A stretch of 21,902 nt of DNA from SVTX01 sp045658225 (GTDB taxonomy: Bacteria; Bacillota; Clostridia; Oscillospirales; CAG-272), in NCBI GenBank assembly GCA_045658225.1, contig JAZOUO010000010.1, positions 1-21,902 of the forward strand, in the 5' to 3' direction. The position numbers and the translations under genes were made by a program. Shown here piece after piece: positions 13,804 to 21,902 of the stretch (positions are counted from its first letter, which is position 1; each line of letters begins with the position of its first letter). The notes below the pieces were generated by a model. The model was given only the letters and a program-made list of their open reading frames with translations, was not told where the DNA came from and searched no databases.

Positions 13804-15204
13804 TTATATCCCAAAATAATTTTTTGCGTTTTTGTAGCATATATCCTCAACTAATTTACGGAGCGCAGCATCGTCGTCTGGATACTCGCCATTTTCTACC
13901 CATTCTCCTAAGAGATTGCAAAGGATACGACGGAAATATTCGTGTCTTGTGTAGCTTAAAAAGCTTCGGCTGTCTGTGAGCATACCCACAAAATTCCCGA
14001 GCAGACTCAGGTTTGCCAGACTGATAAGATGATTCTCTATACCTTGCTTATTGTCGTTAAACCACCACGCCCTGCCGTGCTGAAGCTTGCCTGCAATCTC
14101 CGTACCCTGAAAAGCGCCTATAATGGTATCAAGAAACTCATTATCCGAGCTGTCAAGACTGTAAAGTATGGTCCTGGGAAGCTTGTCCTCGCGGTTCAGC
14201 CTGTCAAGTAGTCTTGCCAACTTGCGACTGCTGTTGTCGGGGCCTATGCAATCAAAACCGGTATCTGCTCCAAGGGCTTCAAGCATTTTGGAATTAGGAT
14301 TTCTTATGCAGTTGTAATGAATCTGCATTGCCATACCTATACGCACATACTCACCTGAGCAGAAAACAATAAGCTCTGTCTTGAGCGCATCTGCCTGTTC
14401 CTCACTTACTGCCTCGCCCGACAGCCCGCGCTTGATTATCTGATTTATTTTCTCCTCGCTTGCCTCTGCGTACACCATTTTGTCAAGACCGTGGTCGCTT
14501 GCACGACATCCGTGTAATGCAAAATATTCTATGCGTTTGCCCAGTGCTGCCTTAAGGCTTGCCAGGTCTTTAATATCAACACCTGACACCTTGGAGAGCT
14601 TGAGAATATAATCTTTCCAGCCGGGCTTGTCGATGTTAAGCGCCCTGTCGGGACGGAAAGAGGGAGCAATCACGGTATTTATTGACTTATCCTCGGCAAT
14701 AAGCTTGTGGTATTCAAGGCTATCTATGGGGTCGTCGGTCGTACCGATAAATACCACGTTGCTTTGATCTATAATGCCTCGTACGCTCATATTACCGTTT
14801 TTGAGCTTGTCTTGGCACAAATCCCATACCTCTTTTGCGGTATTAGCATTGAGTACTCCACCATATCCGAAATAATTTTTCAACTCAAGATGACACCAAT
14901 GGTACATTGGGTTGCCAATTGCCTTTGGCATAAGCTCGGCAAATTTGATAAATTTCTCGTACGGATCAGCGCTGCCCGTGATATAATATTCGTCAACTCC
15001 GTTTGAGCGCATCAATCGCCATTTGTAGTGGTCGCCCGAAAGCCATAGCTCCGTGATGTTTTCAAATCTTTTATCCTCGTATATTTGCTGGGGGTCAACG
15101 TGACAGTGGTAGTCAATAATAGGCAGCCTTGCTGCGCAATCAAAATAGAGCTTGCGTGCAGTATTATTGTGCAAAATAAAGCTGTCCTGCAAAAAAGCCG
15201 ACAT
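13804..15204 (-). CDS. uxaC: Glucuronate isomerase
   Basis: A 466-residue cytosolic amidohydrolase-fold isomerase interconverting D-glucuronate and D-fructuronate, and D-galacturonate and D-tagaturonate. Seen: LPIIDYHCHVDPQQIYEDKR near the N-terminus (His metal ligands), ITELWLSGDHYKWR, MRSNGVDE, the central HGCRASDHG, and near the C-terminus GMLTDSRSFLSYTRHEYFRR. The length matches the family. AAAGGAG precedes the start. It is the first gene of the uxaC-uxuA operon; the intermediate step enzyme fructuronate reductase (UxuB) is not in the window and must be encoded elsewhere. Confidence 0.97.
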   Translation of the reverse strand: MSAFLQDSFILHNNTARKLYFDCAARLPIIDYHCHVDPQQIYEDKRFENITELWLSGDHYKWRLMRSNGVDEYYITGSADPYEKFIKFAELMPKAIGNPMYHWCHLELKNYFGYGGVLNANTAKEVWDLCQDKLKNGNMSVRGIIDQSNVVFIGTTDDPIDSLEYHKLIAEDKSINTVIAPSFRPDRALNIDKPGWKDYILKLSKVSGVDIKDLASLKAALGKRIEYFALHGCRASDHGLDKMVYAEASEEKINQIIKRGLSGEAVSEEQADALKTELIVFCSGEYVRIGMAMQIHYNCIRNPNSKMLEALGADTGFDCIGPDNSSRKLARLLDRLNREDKLPRTILYSLDSSDNEFLDTIIGAFQGTEIAGKLQHGRAWWFNDNKQGIENHLISLANLSLLGNFVGMLTDSRSFLSYTRHEYFRRILCNLLGEWVENGEYPDDDAALRKLVEDICYKNAKNYFGI

Positions 15205-15310
15205 ATTTTTCTCCTTTGTTTTTGGAATTGTTCATAGAGTAATTTTAGGCAAATTAGGGGAGAGTGATACACTTTCCTCAAACATTTTACAATAAATTGA
15301 GAGGGCGTGA

Positions 15311-15339
15311 ATGTTATGTTTTCTATGTGTAAAAATCAA
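15311..15339 (-). promoter_or_regulatory. Candidate promoter of uxaC-uxuA
   Basis: On the minus strand TTGATT (15334-15339), 17 bases, TAACAT (15311-15316), about 107 bases before uxaC. The long leader could hold an operator; an imperfect palindrome near 15280-15297 is the only candidate I see. Confidence 0.4.
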
Positions 15340-15369
15340 GAAAATTCTGCAAAAAAAATCCCCATCTTA

Positions 15370-15398
15370 TTGACACTCATTTCCAAATAAGGTATAAT
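15370..15398 (+). promoter_or_regulatory. Consensus sigma-A promoter of the MFS gene
   Basis: TTGACA (15370-15375), 17 bases, TATAAT (15393-15398), 33 bases before the start codon. A perfect consensus. Confidence 0.88.
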
Positions 15399-15431
15399 AA
15401 CATACAGTTATAAATTTCTATAGAGGCAATT

Positions 15432-16655
15432 ATGAAATTCAAAGAAAAATTCGCGTGTCTTTCTGACCGCAAGGTAAGCAGCTTTGTTTATTTACAGGTG
15501 TTTTTCAACGGTATGATAACCATACTGAACATCTTTGTAAACACCTTTTTGCTTAAAGCTTACGGCACCACCTCAAACGAGGCAATGATATACAATATTA
15601 TTTTAGCGACCGTCCAGCCTATCGCTATGTGTACGTCCTTCTGGATATCACGACGTGGAGGGTATCTCCTGACGCAGAGAATAGGCTTTGGCTTTTATGC
15701 GGTGGCGCTGATTCTTATGTGCATTTTTGGCGAGGACATAGCATTTATGTATCCCTTGCTCGCAGCGCTTATAAGCTTCGGCGCGGGATATTATTACGCT
15801 ATTTACAGCGTGCAGATGCTTCACTATACCCACGACGGAAACCGAGACGCAATATCGGGTGTTCTGACAGTGCTGGGCACGATAATATCGCTTGTGCTTC
15901 CCATAATCTCGGGGTATATCACTACAGCGTTCAGCGAGTTTATCGGCTACAAAATAGTCTTTGGTCTTGTGGCTCTTATCGCTTTTGCGGCGTTGTTTAC
16001 TACGACAAGACTTCAGAAGATAGAGACCTGCAAGAAAAAAGTCCGATTTTTTGACGTATTCAAGACCATTTGCAAGAACAAAGACGGCAGACGCATAATG
16101 ATAGTAAATCTGCTTGATAACTTCAGATGCTTTACCATAGGATTTTATTTAGTCATACTTGTGTATCGATTTGTAAGTGACGAGATGACTGTCAGTCTGA
16201 TAGCGGGAGTAGGTAGCCTCCTGGTTATCATCGGCGCAATAGTGTATGGCGTTGTTATATCAAAGGAGAACAGAGTAAAATCCATACTCATAGGAACGGT
16301 GCTTACACTTGCTGCGTGCTGTGTTATGTGGTTTGGTTTCAACCTATGGACACTCAGTATATTCTATTTTGTTTATAGCTTTTTCAATATTTTTGTAAAT
16401 ATGCCCGTAATCAACACGTATTTTAACGTGATAGAGCAGAAAATGGGAATGACTGACGAGGCGGCAGAGGTACATACCGTCAGAGAGTTCTTTATCGCGG
16501 CGGGCAGAGTTATTGGTATTCTTATGATACTTTTAACCCCACAAAATGACTTCGGATCGGTTTTGCTGCTTGCCATATTCGTGGCATCTGCTTTGCTCAG
16601 CGCTATTCTGATAAGGAATATAAATAAAGACGCGGAAAAGGAAAATAAGGAATAA
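15432..16655 (+). CDS. MFS transporter
   Basis: A 407-residue protein with about 12 predicted membrane helices in two halves, split by a basic cytosolic loop (about residues 195-220, KIETCKKKVRFFDVFKTICK). The loop between helices 2 and 3 (SRRGGYLLTQRIGF) is a loose form of the MFS motif A. No substrate motif is recognisable. The charged C-terminus is cytosolic. It is divergent from uxaC-uxuA over a 227-base gap, so a uronate or oligosaccharide substrate is conceivable, but it does not look like ExuT and this is only context. GAGG precedes the ATG. A strong terminator follows, so it is monocistronic. Confidence 0.85.
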   Translation: MKFKEKFACLSDRKVSSFVYLQVFFNGMITILNIFVNTFLLKAYGTTSNEAMIYNIILATVQPIAMCTSFWISRRGGYLLTQRIGFGFYAVALILMCIFGEDIAFMYPLLAALISFGAGYYYAIYSVQMLHYTHDGNRDAISGVLTVLGTIISLVLPIISGYITTAFSEFIGYKIVFGLVALIAFAALFTTTRLQKIETCKKKVRFFDVFKTICKNKDGRRIMIVNLLDNFRCFTIGFYLVILVYRFVSDEMTVSLIAGVGSLLVIIGAIVYGVVISKENRVKSILIGTVLTLAACCVMWFGFNLWTLSIFYFVYSFFNIFVNMPVINTYFNVIEQKMGMTDEAAEVHTVREFFIAAGRVIGILMILLTPQNDFGSVLLLAIFVASALLSAILIRNINKDAEKENKE

Positions 16656-16660
16656 AAGGT

Positions 16661-16691
16661 AAAAAGTCCGAGATCAAGTCTCGGACTTTTT
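16661..16691 (+). terminator. Terminator of the MFS gene
   Basis: Thirteen-base perfect arms (AAAAAGTCCGAGA and complement) around TCAAG, ending in five T, six bases after the stop codon. Confidence 0.92.
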
Positions 16692-16751
16692 ATAATACAG
16701 GCTCTGTTTGTGACGTCTGGATGTATTTTTAAAAAAAATACTTGCAATCTA

Positions 16752-16780
16752 TTGAAAAAATACTACCTTTGTGATAAAAT
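16752..16780 (+). promoter_or_regulatory. ddh: Sigma-A promoter of ddh
   Basis: TTGAAA (16752-16757), 17 bases, TAAAAT (16775-16780), 39 bases before the ddh start. Confidence 0.75.
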
Positions 16781-16819
16781 ATTAGTGTTCAATTTTTCAT
16801 AGAAAGGCAAACCTCAAAA

Positions 16820-17803
16820 ATGAGTATAAGAGTAGGAATTTTTGGATACGGCAATCTCGGCAGAGGAGTGGAGTGCGCAGTCCGACAGAATAGCGATATG
16901 CAGCTTGTCGGAGTTTTCACGCGCCGCGCGCCCGAGAGCGTCAAAACGGTGAGCGACGTACCCGTCTATCACGTTGATAAGGTGTCCGAAATGACAGATA
17001 AAATAGACGTAATGATAATCTGCGGTGGAAGCGCTACTGACCTGCCCGTTCAGACCCCCGAGATAGCAAGACTTTACAACTGCGTTGACAGCTTTGATAC
17101 ACACGCAAAGATCCCCGAGCATTTTGAAAACGTAAATAACGCGGCAAAGCAGTCGGGCAAGGTTGCGCTTATCTCTGTTGGCTGGGACCCAGGTATGTTT
17201 TCGCTTAACAGACTGCTTGGCGGAGCAATACTCCCAAACGGTAAGGATTACACCTTCTGGGGACGCGGTGTAAGTCAGGGTCACTCCGACGCTATAAGAC
17301 GAATTGACGGAGTGCTTGACGCAAAGCAGTACACCATTCCCGTAGAGGACGCGCTAAACGCAGTCAGAAACGGAGATGCTCCCGAGCTTACCACTCGTCA
17401 GAAGCATATAAGAGAATGCTTCGTGGTTGCGGCAGAGGGCGCGGATAAGGCGAAAATAGAAAACGAAATAAAGAATATGCCCAACTACTTTGCGGACTAC
17501 GACACCACAGTGCATTTCATCTCAAAGGAAGAGCTTGATCGCGACCACGCGGGCATACCTCACGGCGGATTCGTTATCCGTAGCGGAAAAACGGGAGTGC
17601 ATCTTGAGCATAACCACATTATTGAGTATAGCTTAAAGCTTGATTCCAACCCTGAGTTTACCGCATCAGTCATCGTGGCTTACGCGAGAGCCGCGTACAG
17701 AATGAATGTTGAGGGAGCTGCTGGCTGCAAAACAGTGCTTGACGTTCCCCCCGCATATATAAGCTCCAAAACAGGAGATGAGCTCCGCCGCGAGCTGCTT
17801 TAA
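16820..17803 (+). CDS. ddh: meso-Diaminopimelate D-dehydrogenase
   Basis: A 327-residue NADPH enzyme that reductively aminates L-tetrahydrodipicolinate to meso-diaminopimelate in one step, giving the peptidoglycan cross-linker and lysine precursor. Seen: the Rossmann loop GYGNLGRG (9-16), FTRRAPESVKT (NADP phosphate side), CGGSATDLP, CVDSFDTHAKIPEHF, SVGWDPGMFSLNRLL, FWGRGVSQGHSDAIRRI and PHGGFVIRSG, all characteristic. The length (327) equals that of known Ddh. An AAAGG site precedes the ATG with long spacing. The following cyclophilin lipoprotein gene starts 24 bases later with no terminator between, so they are probably cotranscribed. Confidence 0.97.
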   Translation: MSIRVGIFGYGNLGRGVECAVRQNSDMQLVGVFTRRAPESVKTVSDVPVYHVDKVSEMTDKIDVMIICGGSATDLPVQTPEIARLYNCVDSFDTHAKIPEHFENVNNAAKQSGKVALISVGWDPGMFSLNRLLGGAILPNGKDYTFWGRGVSQGHSDAIRRIDGVLDAKQYTIPVEDALNAVRNGDAPELTTRQKHIRECFVVAAEGADKAKIENEIKNMPNYFADYDTTVHFISKEELDRDHAGIPHGGFVIRSGKTGVHLEHNHIIEYSLKLDSNPEFTASVIVAYARAAYRMNVEGAAGCKTVLDVPPAYISSKTGDELRRELL

Positions 17804-17827
17804 TATTAAAAGAAAAGGAATATTATA

Positions 17828-19447
17828 ATGAAAAAAATTTTGGTATCTTTTATTGCAATATGTCTTATCGTTTGCTGCCTTGTAGCTTGCGACAACACAA
17901 ATGATAACGATAACGGTTCTACCGTGGAATTTCCCGAATACGTCTCGGATGCGAGTGTTAAAACAGAGGGAGGCTACTACGCTCCTAATAACACGGGTGC
18001 AGGCGTTGACGTAGATATGGACAAGGTCCTCAAAGAGATAGATGCTTACGATTATGATGATTTTGCAAGAACCGACGATGTTACGGATTTTATCGTTATA
18101 AGAGTTAAAAATTACGGAGACATAGTTGTGGTTATGCGCTCTGATATAGCTCCCATAACATCTAAAAATTTCAAAAAGCTTGTTTCGGATGGCTTCTATA
18201 CAGACCTTATCTTCCACAGAGTTATTAAGGACTTTATGATACAGGGCGGTGGAATGTACGCAAATGGAGCAGAGAAGGATGCCGACTCTATCGTTGGTGA
18301 GTTTACTGCCAACGGTTTTGAAAACAACCTCACTCACGTTAAGGGAGTTATCTCTATGGCTCGCACGAACGTTATGAATTCGGCTTCCTCGCAGTTCTTT
18401 TTGATGCACGCAAAGAGTCCTCACCTTGACAGTCAGTATGCGGGCTTTGGATATGTTCTTGCAGGACTTGACGTAGTCGATGCTATCGCGAGCTGCAAGG
18501 TTAACAACCCCTCGTCCTCATCTCCTTCTCCTGTTGAAGATATCGTTATTAAAGAAGCGTTTTTCGTAAAGCCCATTGAGGGTACAGGTCTTGCATCCAC
18601 GGAGGAATACAAACCCTGTGAGCATACATTTGGCGAATGGGAGGATGAAACTCCCGCAACTTGCATAAACGTTGGAACTCAAAAGAGAGTTTGCACAAAG
18701 TGCTCAAAGACTCAGACACAGACAACCTCTGTGATTGAGCATAAATACGAGGAAAGCCTTTGCGTTATGTGCGGTGACTATAATTTTGAAGCAAACATTA
18801 ACACAGAAGGCGGTGTGCTTGACACAAGCACTACGGGTGTCGGCGAGAATATAGATATGGATGCGGTGTCCTCCCATATTGGCGCATATGACTGCCTGGA
18901 TTTTGTAAAGAGCGAGGGCGTGACAGACTTTGTAGCGATAAGAGTGAAGGGATACGGAAGTATAGTTATCGCACTTAGAGGAGACGTTGCTCCTATAAGC
19001 GTAGAAAACTTCAAAAAGCTTGTTTCCGAGGGCTTCTACAATGACATTATATTCCACAGGGTAGTAAAGAACTTTATGATACAGGGTGGATACAAAACTG
19101 CCTCGGGAAGCACAAAGACCGCCGATAATATAGTCGGAGAATTTGAGCTTAACGGACATAAAAACAATCTTTCGCATGTAGCAGGCGTTATCTCTATGGC
19201 TCGTGCAACAACGTATGATTCGGCTTCGTCGCAGATATTTATAATGCACGCGGATTACGCGGAGCTTGACGGCAATTACGCCGCATTTGGATATGTTCTG
19301 GCGGGACTTGATGTTGTTGATGATATCGCCAAGTGCGAGGTTGACAATCCTAATTCGCAGGTGCCAGCTCCCGTTGATCCAGTAATTATAGAAGATGTGT
19401 TCTTCGTTGAGCCTATTACAGATACAGGACTTGCAATTACAGAATAA
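17828..19447 (+). CDS. Lipoprotein with two cyclophilin-type PPIase domains
   Basis: A 539-residue exported lipoprotein. Seen: lipobox LVAC (Cys21), an acidic Asn/Asp linker, cyclophilin domain 1 (about 86-250), a Cys-rich linker (264-316) with CTKC and CVMC pairs plus CEHTF and ATCINVGTQKRVC, and cyclophilin domain 2 (about 366-530). Both domains have IFHRV (H130/R131 and H410/R411), FMIQGG, VISMAR and ASSQ; domain 1 reads SSQFFLM, domain 2 SSQIFIM. Each is preceded by a similar acidic element (GVDVDMDKV, ENIDMDAV), so a whole unit was duplicated. It probably folds proteins outside the membrane. The ribosome binding site is AAGGAA. Confidence 0.92.
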   Translation: MKKILVSFIAICLIVCCLVACDNTNDNDNGSTVEFPEYVSDASVKTEGGYYAPNNTGAGVDVDMDKVLKEIDAYDYDDFARTDDVTDFIVIRVKNYGDIVVVMRSDIAPITSKNFKKLVSDGFYTDLIFHRVIKDFMIQGGGMYANGAEKDADSIVGEFTANGFENNLTHVKGVISMARTNVMNSASSQFFLMHAKSPHLDSQYAGFGYVLAGLDVVDAIASCKVNNPSSSSPSPVEDIVIKEAFFVKPIEGTGLASTEEYKPCEHTFGEWEDETPATCINVGTQKRVCTKCSKTQTQTTSVIEHKYEESLCVMCGDYNFEANINTEGGVLDTSTTGVGENIDMDAVSSHIGAYDCLDFVKSEGVTDFVAIRVKGYGSIVIALRGDVAPISVENFKKLVSEGFYNDIIFHRVVKNFMIQGGYKTASGSTKTADNIVGEFELNGHKNNLSHVAGVISMARATTYDSASSQIFIMHADYAELDGNYAAFGYVLAGLDVVDDIAKCEVDNPNSQVPAPVDPVIIEDVFFVEPITDTGLAITE

Positions 19448-19448
19448 A

Positions 19449-19484
19449 AAACAAAAGGCTTGTCGCACGACAAGCCTTTTGTTT
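19449..19484. terminator. Bidirectional terminator between PPIase gene and radA
   Basis: Seventeen-base perfect arms (19449-19465, 19468-19484) around CA, with A-rich and T-rich ends on both sides. It overlaps the radA stop codon region and serves both convergent genes. Confidence 0.92.
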
Positions 19485-20865
19485 ATTCATTTGATTTTAG
19501 TACCTTTATAGCCTCGTATATGCTGTGAATGGGTATAAGCTCAATATTTGTATCTATCTTGCGCTTCTCAATGTTCTTGTAAGGAACTATTGCCTTGGTA
19601 AATCCGAGACGCGCCGCTTCCTTGACTCTCTGCTCAAGATTGGAGACCGCGCGGCATTCGCCCGAAAGACCGAGCTCGCCTATTGCGATAAGGTCGTCGG
19701 GAACTACCTTGTCTGTGAGCGAGGAAATCATAGCAAGCGCGATTGCCGCATCACTTGCGGGCTCGTCAATATGAAGTCCGCCTATGACGTTGAGATAAAC
19801 GTCGTTCTGATAAAATTTAAGTCCAAGACGCTTTTCCAGTACAGCGATAATAAGGCATGCACGGTTGTAGTCAATTCCGTTTGACGTACGACGCGGTGCG
19901 GGGAATACTGTTGGAGAGACAAGCGCCTGGATTTCGGCAATTATCGGTCGCGTGCCCTCGATAGTGCATACCGCGCAGTTGCCGGGAGTGTTCTTGGGTC
20001 TGCCCGATAAAAGCATTTCTGACGGATTTTCGACCTCGATAAGTCCCTTGTCGCCCATTTCAAAAACGCCTATCTCATTAGTCGAGCCAAAGCGGTTTTT
20101 GTTGGCGCGGATGATACGGTAGGACTGAAGCTTTTCTCCCTCAAAGCAGAGAACTGCGTCCACCATATGCTCAAGCACCTTCGGGCCCGCAATACCGCCC
20201 TCTTTATTTACGTGACCTACGAAAAGCATTGATATACCCTCGGATTTTGCTTTGCTGATAAAGGAAAGCGCGCACTCGCGCACCTGCGAGATGCTTCCGG
20301 GGGCAGACTTTATCTGCTCGTCATATATAGTCTGTATGGAGTCTATAATTATTACGTCGGGCTTTATTTTATCCGTCTGTTTTATAATGTCGTCTATGTT
20401 TGTCTCGGTGAGTATGTAGAGATTTTCACCCTGCACGCCGAGTCTCTTTGCGCGGAGCTTTAGCTGACCGCCCGACTCCTCGCCCGATACGTAAAGCACC
20501 TTGCGGCTCTTGCCAAGACAGTCGGAAATCTGCATAAGAAGTGTAGACTTACCAATTCCGGGCTCGCCCGAAATAAGCACGACGGAGCCGTGAACGAGTC
20601 CGCCGCCAAGCACGCGGTCAAGCTCTCCGAGGCCTGTGCCGGAGCGTATGTATTCGGGCATTTCAAGCTCACTGTAGGACACTGCGGTGTTTGTTCCCAT
20701 AGAGCTTGCCATACTTTTTCTCTTGTTTGCGGCAGGCTCAGCAGACGTGCTTATAACGTCCTCAACCATTGTGTTCCAAGCGTTGCAGGATGGGCATTTT
20801 CCCATCCACTTGGGCGAATGGTAGCCGCATTCCGAGCAAATATATATTGTTTTAAGTCCTTTCAT
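19483..20865 (-). CDS. radA: DNA repair protein RadA (Sms)
   Basis: A 460-residue recombination helicase that promotes branch migration. Domains in order: a four-cysteine zinc finger (C10, C13, C24, C27), a RecA-like ATPase with Walker A GEPGIGKST (K106) and Walker B VIIIDSIQT, the RadA signature KNRFG (256-260), and a C-terminal Lon-like domain with the segment GGLHIDEPASDAAIALAM. The length is standard. GAGG lies before the start. It has its own promoter and is convergent with the cyclophilin lipoprotein and divergent from spoIVA. Confidence 0.97.
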   Translation of the reverse strand: MKGLKTIYICSECGYHSPKWMGKCPSCNAWNTMVEDVISTSAEPAANKRKSMASSMGTNTAVSYSELEMPEYIRSGTGLGELDRVLGGGLVHGSVVLISGEPGIGKSTLLMQISDCLGKSRKVLYVSGEESGGQLKLRAKRLGVQGENLYILTETNIDDIIKQTDKIKPDVIIIDSIQTIYDEQIKSAPGSISQVRECALSFISKAKSEGISMLFVGHVNKEGGIAGPKVLEHMVDAVLCFEGEKLQSYRIIRANKNRFGSTNEIGVFEMGDKGLIEVENPSEMLLSGRPKNTPGNCAVCTIEGTRPIIAEIQALVSPTVFPAPRRTSNGIDYNRACLIIAVLEKRLGLKFYQNDVYLNVIGGLHIDEPASDAAIALAMISSLTDKVVPDDLIAIGELGLSGECRAVSNLEQRVKEAARLGFTKAIVPYKNIEKRKIDTNIELIPIHSIYEAIKVLKSNE

Positions 20866-20899
20866 AAGAATCCTCGCATCTAAAAACTTACATATGATA

Positions 20900-20928
20900 A
20901 GTATATCATACGGCTAAATTTTTTTCAA
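20900..20928 (-). promoter_or_regulatory. radA: Sigma-A promoter of radA
   Basis: On the minus strand TTGAAA (20923-20928), 17 bases, TATACT (20900-20905), about 35 bases before the radA start. Confidence 0.75.
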
Positions 20929-20956
20929 CACAAATTTAATAATTTTTTTGCGCCTA

Positions 20957-20985
20957 TCATAAATGGCATAGCGAGTCCATATAAT
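20957..20985 (+). promoter_or_regulatory. spoIVA: Sigma-E-like promoter of spoIVA
   Basis: TCATAAA (20957-20963), 14 bases, CATATAAT (20978-20985). This resembles the mother-cell sigma-E consensus (-35 near KMATATT, -10 CATACAAT, spacing about 14) and precedes a gene that is sigma-E controlled in Bacillus. No good sigma-A promoter with 17-base spacing is present here. Confidence 0.55.
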
Positions 20986-21003
20986 TTAGCGATAGTATAT
21001 CCA

Positions 21004-21036
21004 AGGAGCGAAAAATCTCCTAGGCAATCAGATTGC
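21004..21036 (+). other. Two small hairpins in the spoIVA leader
   Basis: AGGAG-CGAAAAAT-CTCCT (21004-21021) and GCAAT-CAG-ATTGC (21024-21036) lie between the predicted sigma-E promoter and the start codon. The first hides an AGGAG far from the ATG; the likely real site is AAAGG at 21040-21045. Any regulatory role is a guess. Confidence 0.35.
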
Positions 21037-21057
21037 AAGAAAGGTACGGTGCAAATT

Positions 21058-21902
21058 ATGGCGGAACACTCCATTTACGAGGACATATCCAAAAGAACTA
21101 ACGGAGATATTTATATCGGTGTTGTAGGCCCCGTCAGAACGGGAAAATCAACGTTTATAAAAAGATTTATGGAGTCTCTTGTGCTGCCGAATATCAGCGA
21201 GGGATATTCCCGAGAGCGAGCAAGAGACGAAATGCCGCAGTCTGCGGCGGGCAAAACTGTTATGACGACAGAGCCGAAATTCATTCCCGACGAGGCGGTA
21301 AAGATAACCCTTGACGGCTGCTCCAATCTCAACGTCAAGATGATAGACTGCGTGGGCTACGTTGTGCCCGAGGCGCTCGGCACTATTGAGGACGGTCATC
21401 CGAGAATGGTGCGTACTCCTTGGAGAGATGAGCCTATGCCGTTTATCGAGGCGGCAGAGCTTGGCACGCACAAGGTAATCACCGAGCACGCAACTATTGG
21501 AATGCTCGTCACGACTGACGGAAGCATCGGAGATATATCAAGAGAGAGCTATATCGAGGCAGAGGAGAGAATAGTCCGCGAGCTTCGCGAGATGGGAAAG
21601 CCCTTTGCGGTAATACTCAATTCTGCGCGCCCCACGAGCGAGCAGGCGGTGGCTATGGCTTACGAGCTTGAGGCAAAATATCAAGCACCCGTTGCGCTCG
21701 TGTCCTGTATGGACCTTGACGCAGAGGATATACGCCACATCCTTGAGCTTGTGCTTCACGAATTTCCCGCAACCGAGATAAAGATTTCAATGCCCGAGTG
21801 GACGACGGCGCTTGAGCCCTCGCACAGAATAAAGCAGTCACTTATGACCAGTATTCACAAGTGCGCAGGACGCGTACATAAGGTGGGCGACATAAGAGAA
21901 GC
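21058..21902 (+). CDS. spoIVA: Stage IV sporulation protein A (partial, 3' end outside)
   Basis: The first 281 codons are present; the full protein is about 490 residues in Bacillus. SpoIVA is the ATPase that polymerises on the forespore surface and forms the base of the spore coat. Seen: IYEDISKRTNGDIYIGVVG, Walker A GPVRTGKST (24-32), LPNISEGYSRERARDEMPQS, the segment AAGKTVMTTEPKF, IDCVGYVVPEA, TPWRDEPMPFIEAAELGT and TTDGSIGDISRESYIEAEER. All match SpoIVA closely. It has no in-frame stop before the window end. A leader with two small hairpins and a sigma-E-like promoter precede it. It is the best evidence that the host can sporulate. Confidence 0.97.
   Translation, partial: MAEHSIYEDISKRTNGDIYIGVVGPVRTGKSTFIKRFMESLVLPNISEGYSRERARDEMPQSAAGKTVMTTEPKFIPDEAVKITLDGCSNLNVKMIDCVGYVVPEALGTIEDGHPRMVRTPWRDEPMPFIEAAELGTHKVITEHATIGMLVTTDGSIGDISRESYIEAEERIVRELREMGKPFAVILNSARPTSEQAVAMAYELEAKYQAPVALVSCMDLDAEDIRHILELVLHEFPATEIKISMPEWTTALEPSHRIKQSLMTSIHKCAGRVHKVGDIRE

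Noticed and set aside
15205..15431. Riboswitch in the gap between uxaC and the MFS gene
   Set aside because: Two promoters explain most of the gap and I see no known aptamer motif or terminator/antiterminator pair.
18704..19468. Minus-strand frame of 254 residues opposite the cyclophilin lipoprotein, with another at 17666-18424
   Set aside because: Both are shadows of the duplicated cyclophilin domains, which is why they resemble each other.

Overview
The window looks like chromosomal DNA from an endospore-forming Firmicute of the class Clostridia, probably a gut or anaerobic lineage. Evidence is the spoIVA gene at the right edge, a SpoIVFB-like M50 protease, an IreB (UPF0297) gene, Gram-positive style lipoproteins, strong AGGAGG-type ribosome binding sites, near-consensus sigma-A promoters and direct meso-DAP synthesis by Ddh. 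I cannot name the genus from sequence alone.

Left part (1-9.4 kb) is almost all on the minus strand. A metallophosphoesterase gene diverges from a small cysteine-rich DUF1540 gene. Next come two compact operons. The first starts at a promoter at 6592-6620 and reads apgM-like / lepB / rbgA / rnhB / yraN / thrC. The first product belongs to the phosphoglycerate-mutase-like family proposed to replace homoserine kinase, and the last is threonine synthase, so the two ends of the operon may supply consecutive steps of threonine synthesis around a secretion and ribosome housekeeping core. The second operon starts at a perfect TTGACA-17-TATAAT promoter (9371-9399) and reads ireB / ribF / dac-like; the genes overlap, and the last encodes a penicillin-binding-fold protein whose nucleophile Ser and KTG box are both changed.

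Middle part (9.4-12.7 kb) holds a SpoIVFB-like membrane protease and then the most unusual stretch. Two tRNA-Leu genes (anticodons GAG and CAG) each run into an inverted repeat that includes the tRNA 3' end. Between and after them are three hairpins with unrelated stems but the same CGCAG loop, pieces of T-arm-like sequence, and duplicated terminator halves. A lipoprotein gene made of two tandem repeats follows, and then a second copy of the tRNA-Leu(CAG) 3' half plus its terminator. The duplicated block starts in the anticodon loop, as in many integrase att sites, but no integrase is present.

Right part (12.7-21.9 kb): a uronate catabolism pair (uxaC, uxuA) diverges from an MFS transporter gene; ddh (meso-DAP dehydrogenase) is followed by a lipoprotein with two cyclophilin domains around a Cys-rich linker; radA converges on it; and spoIVA, preceded by a sigma-E-like promoter, runs off the right edge.
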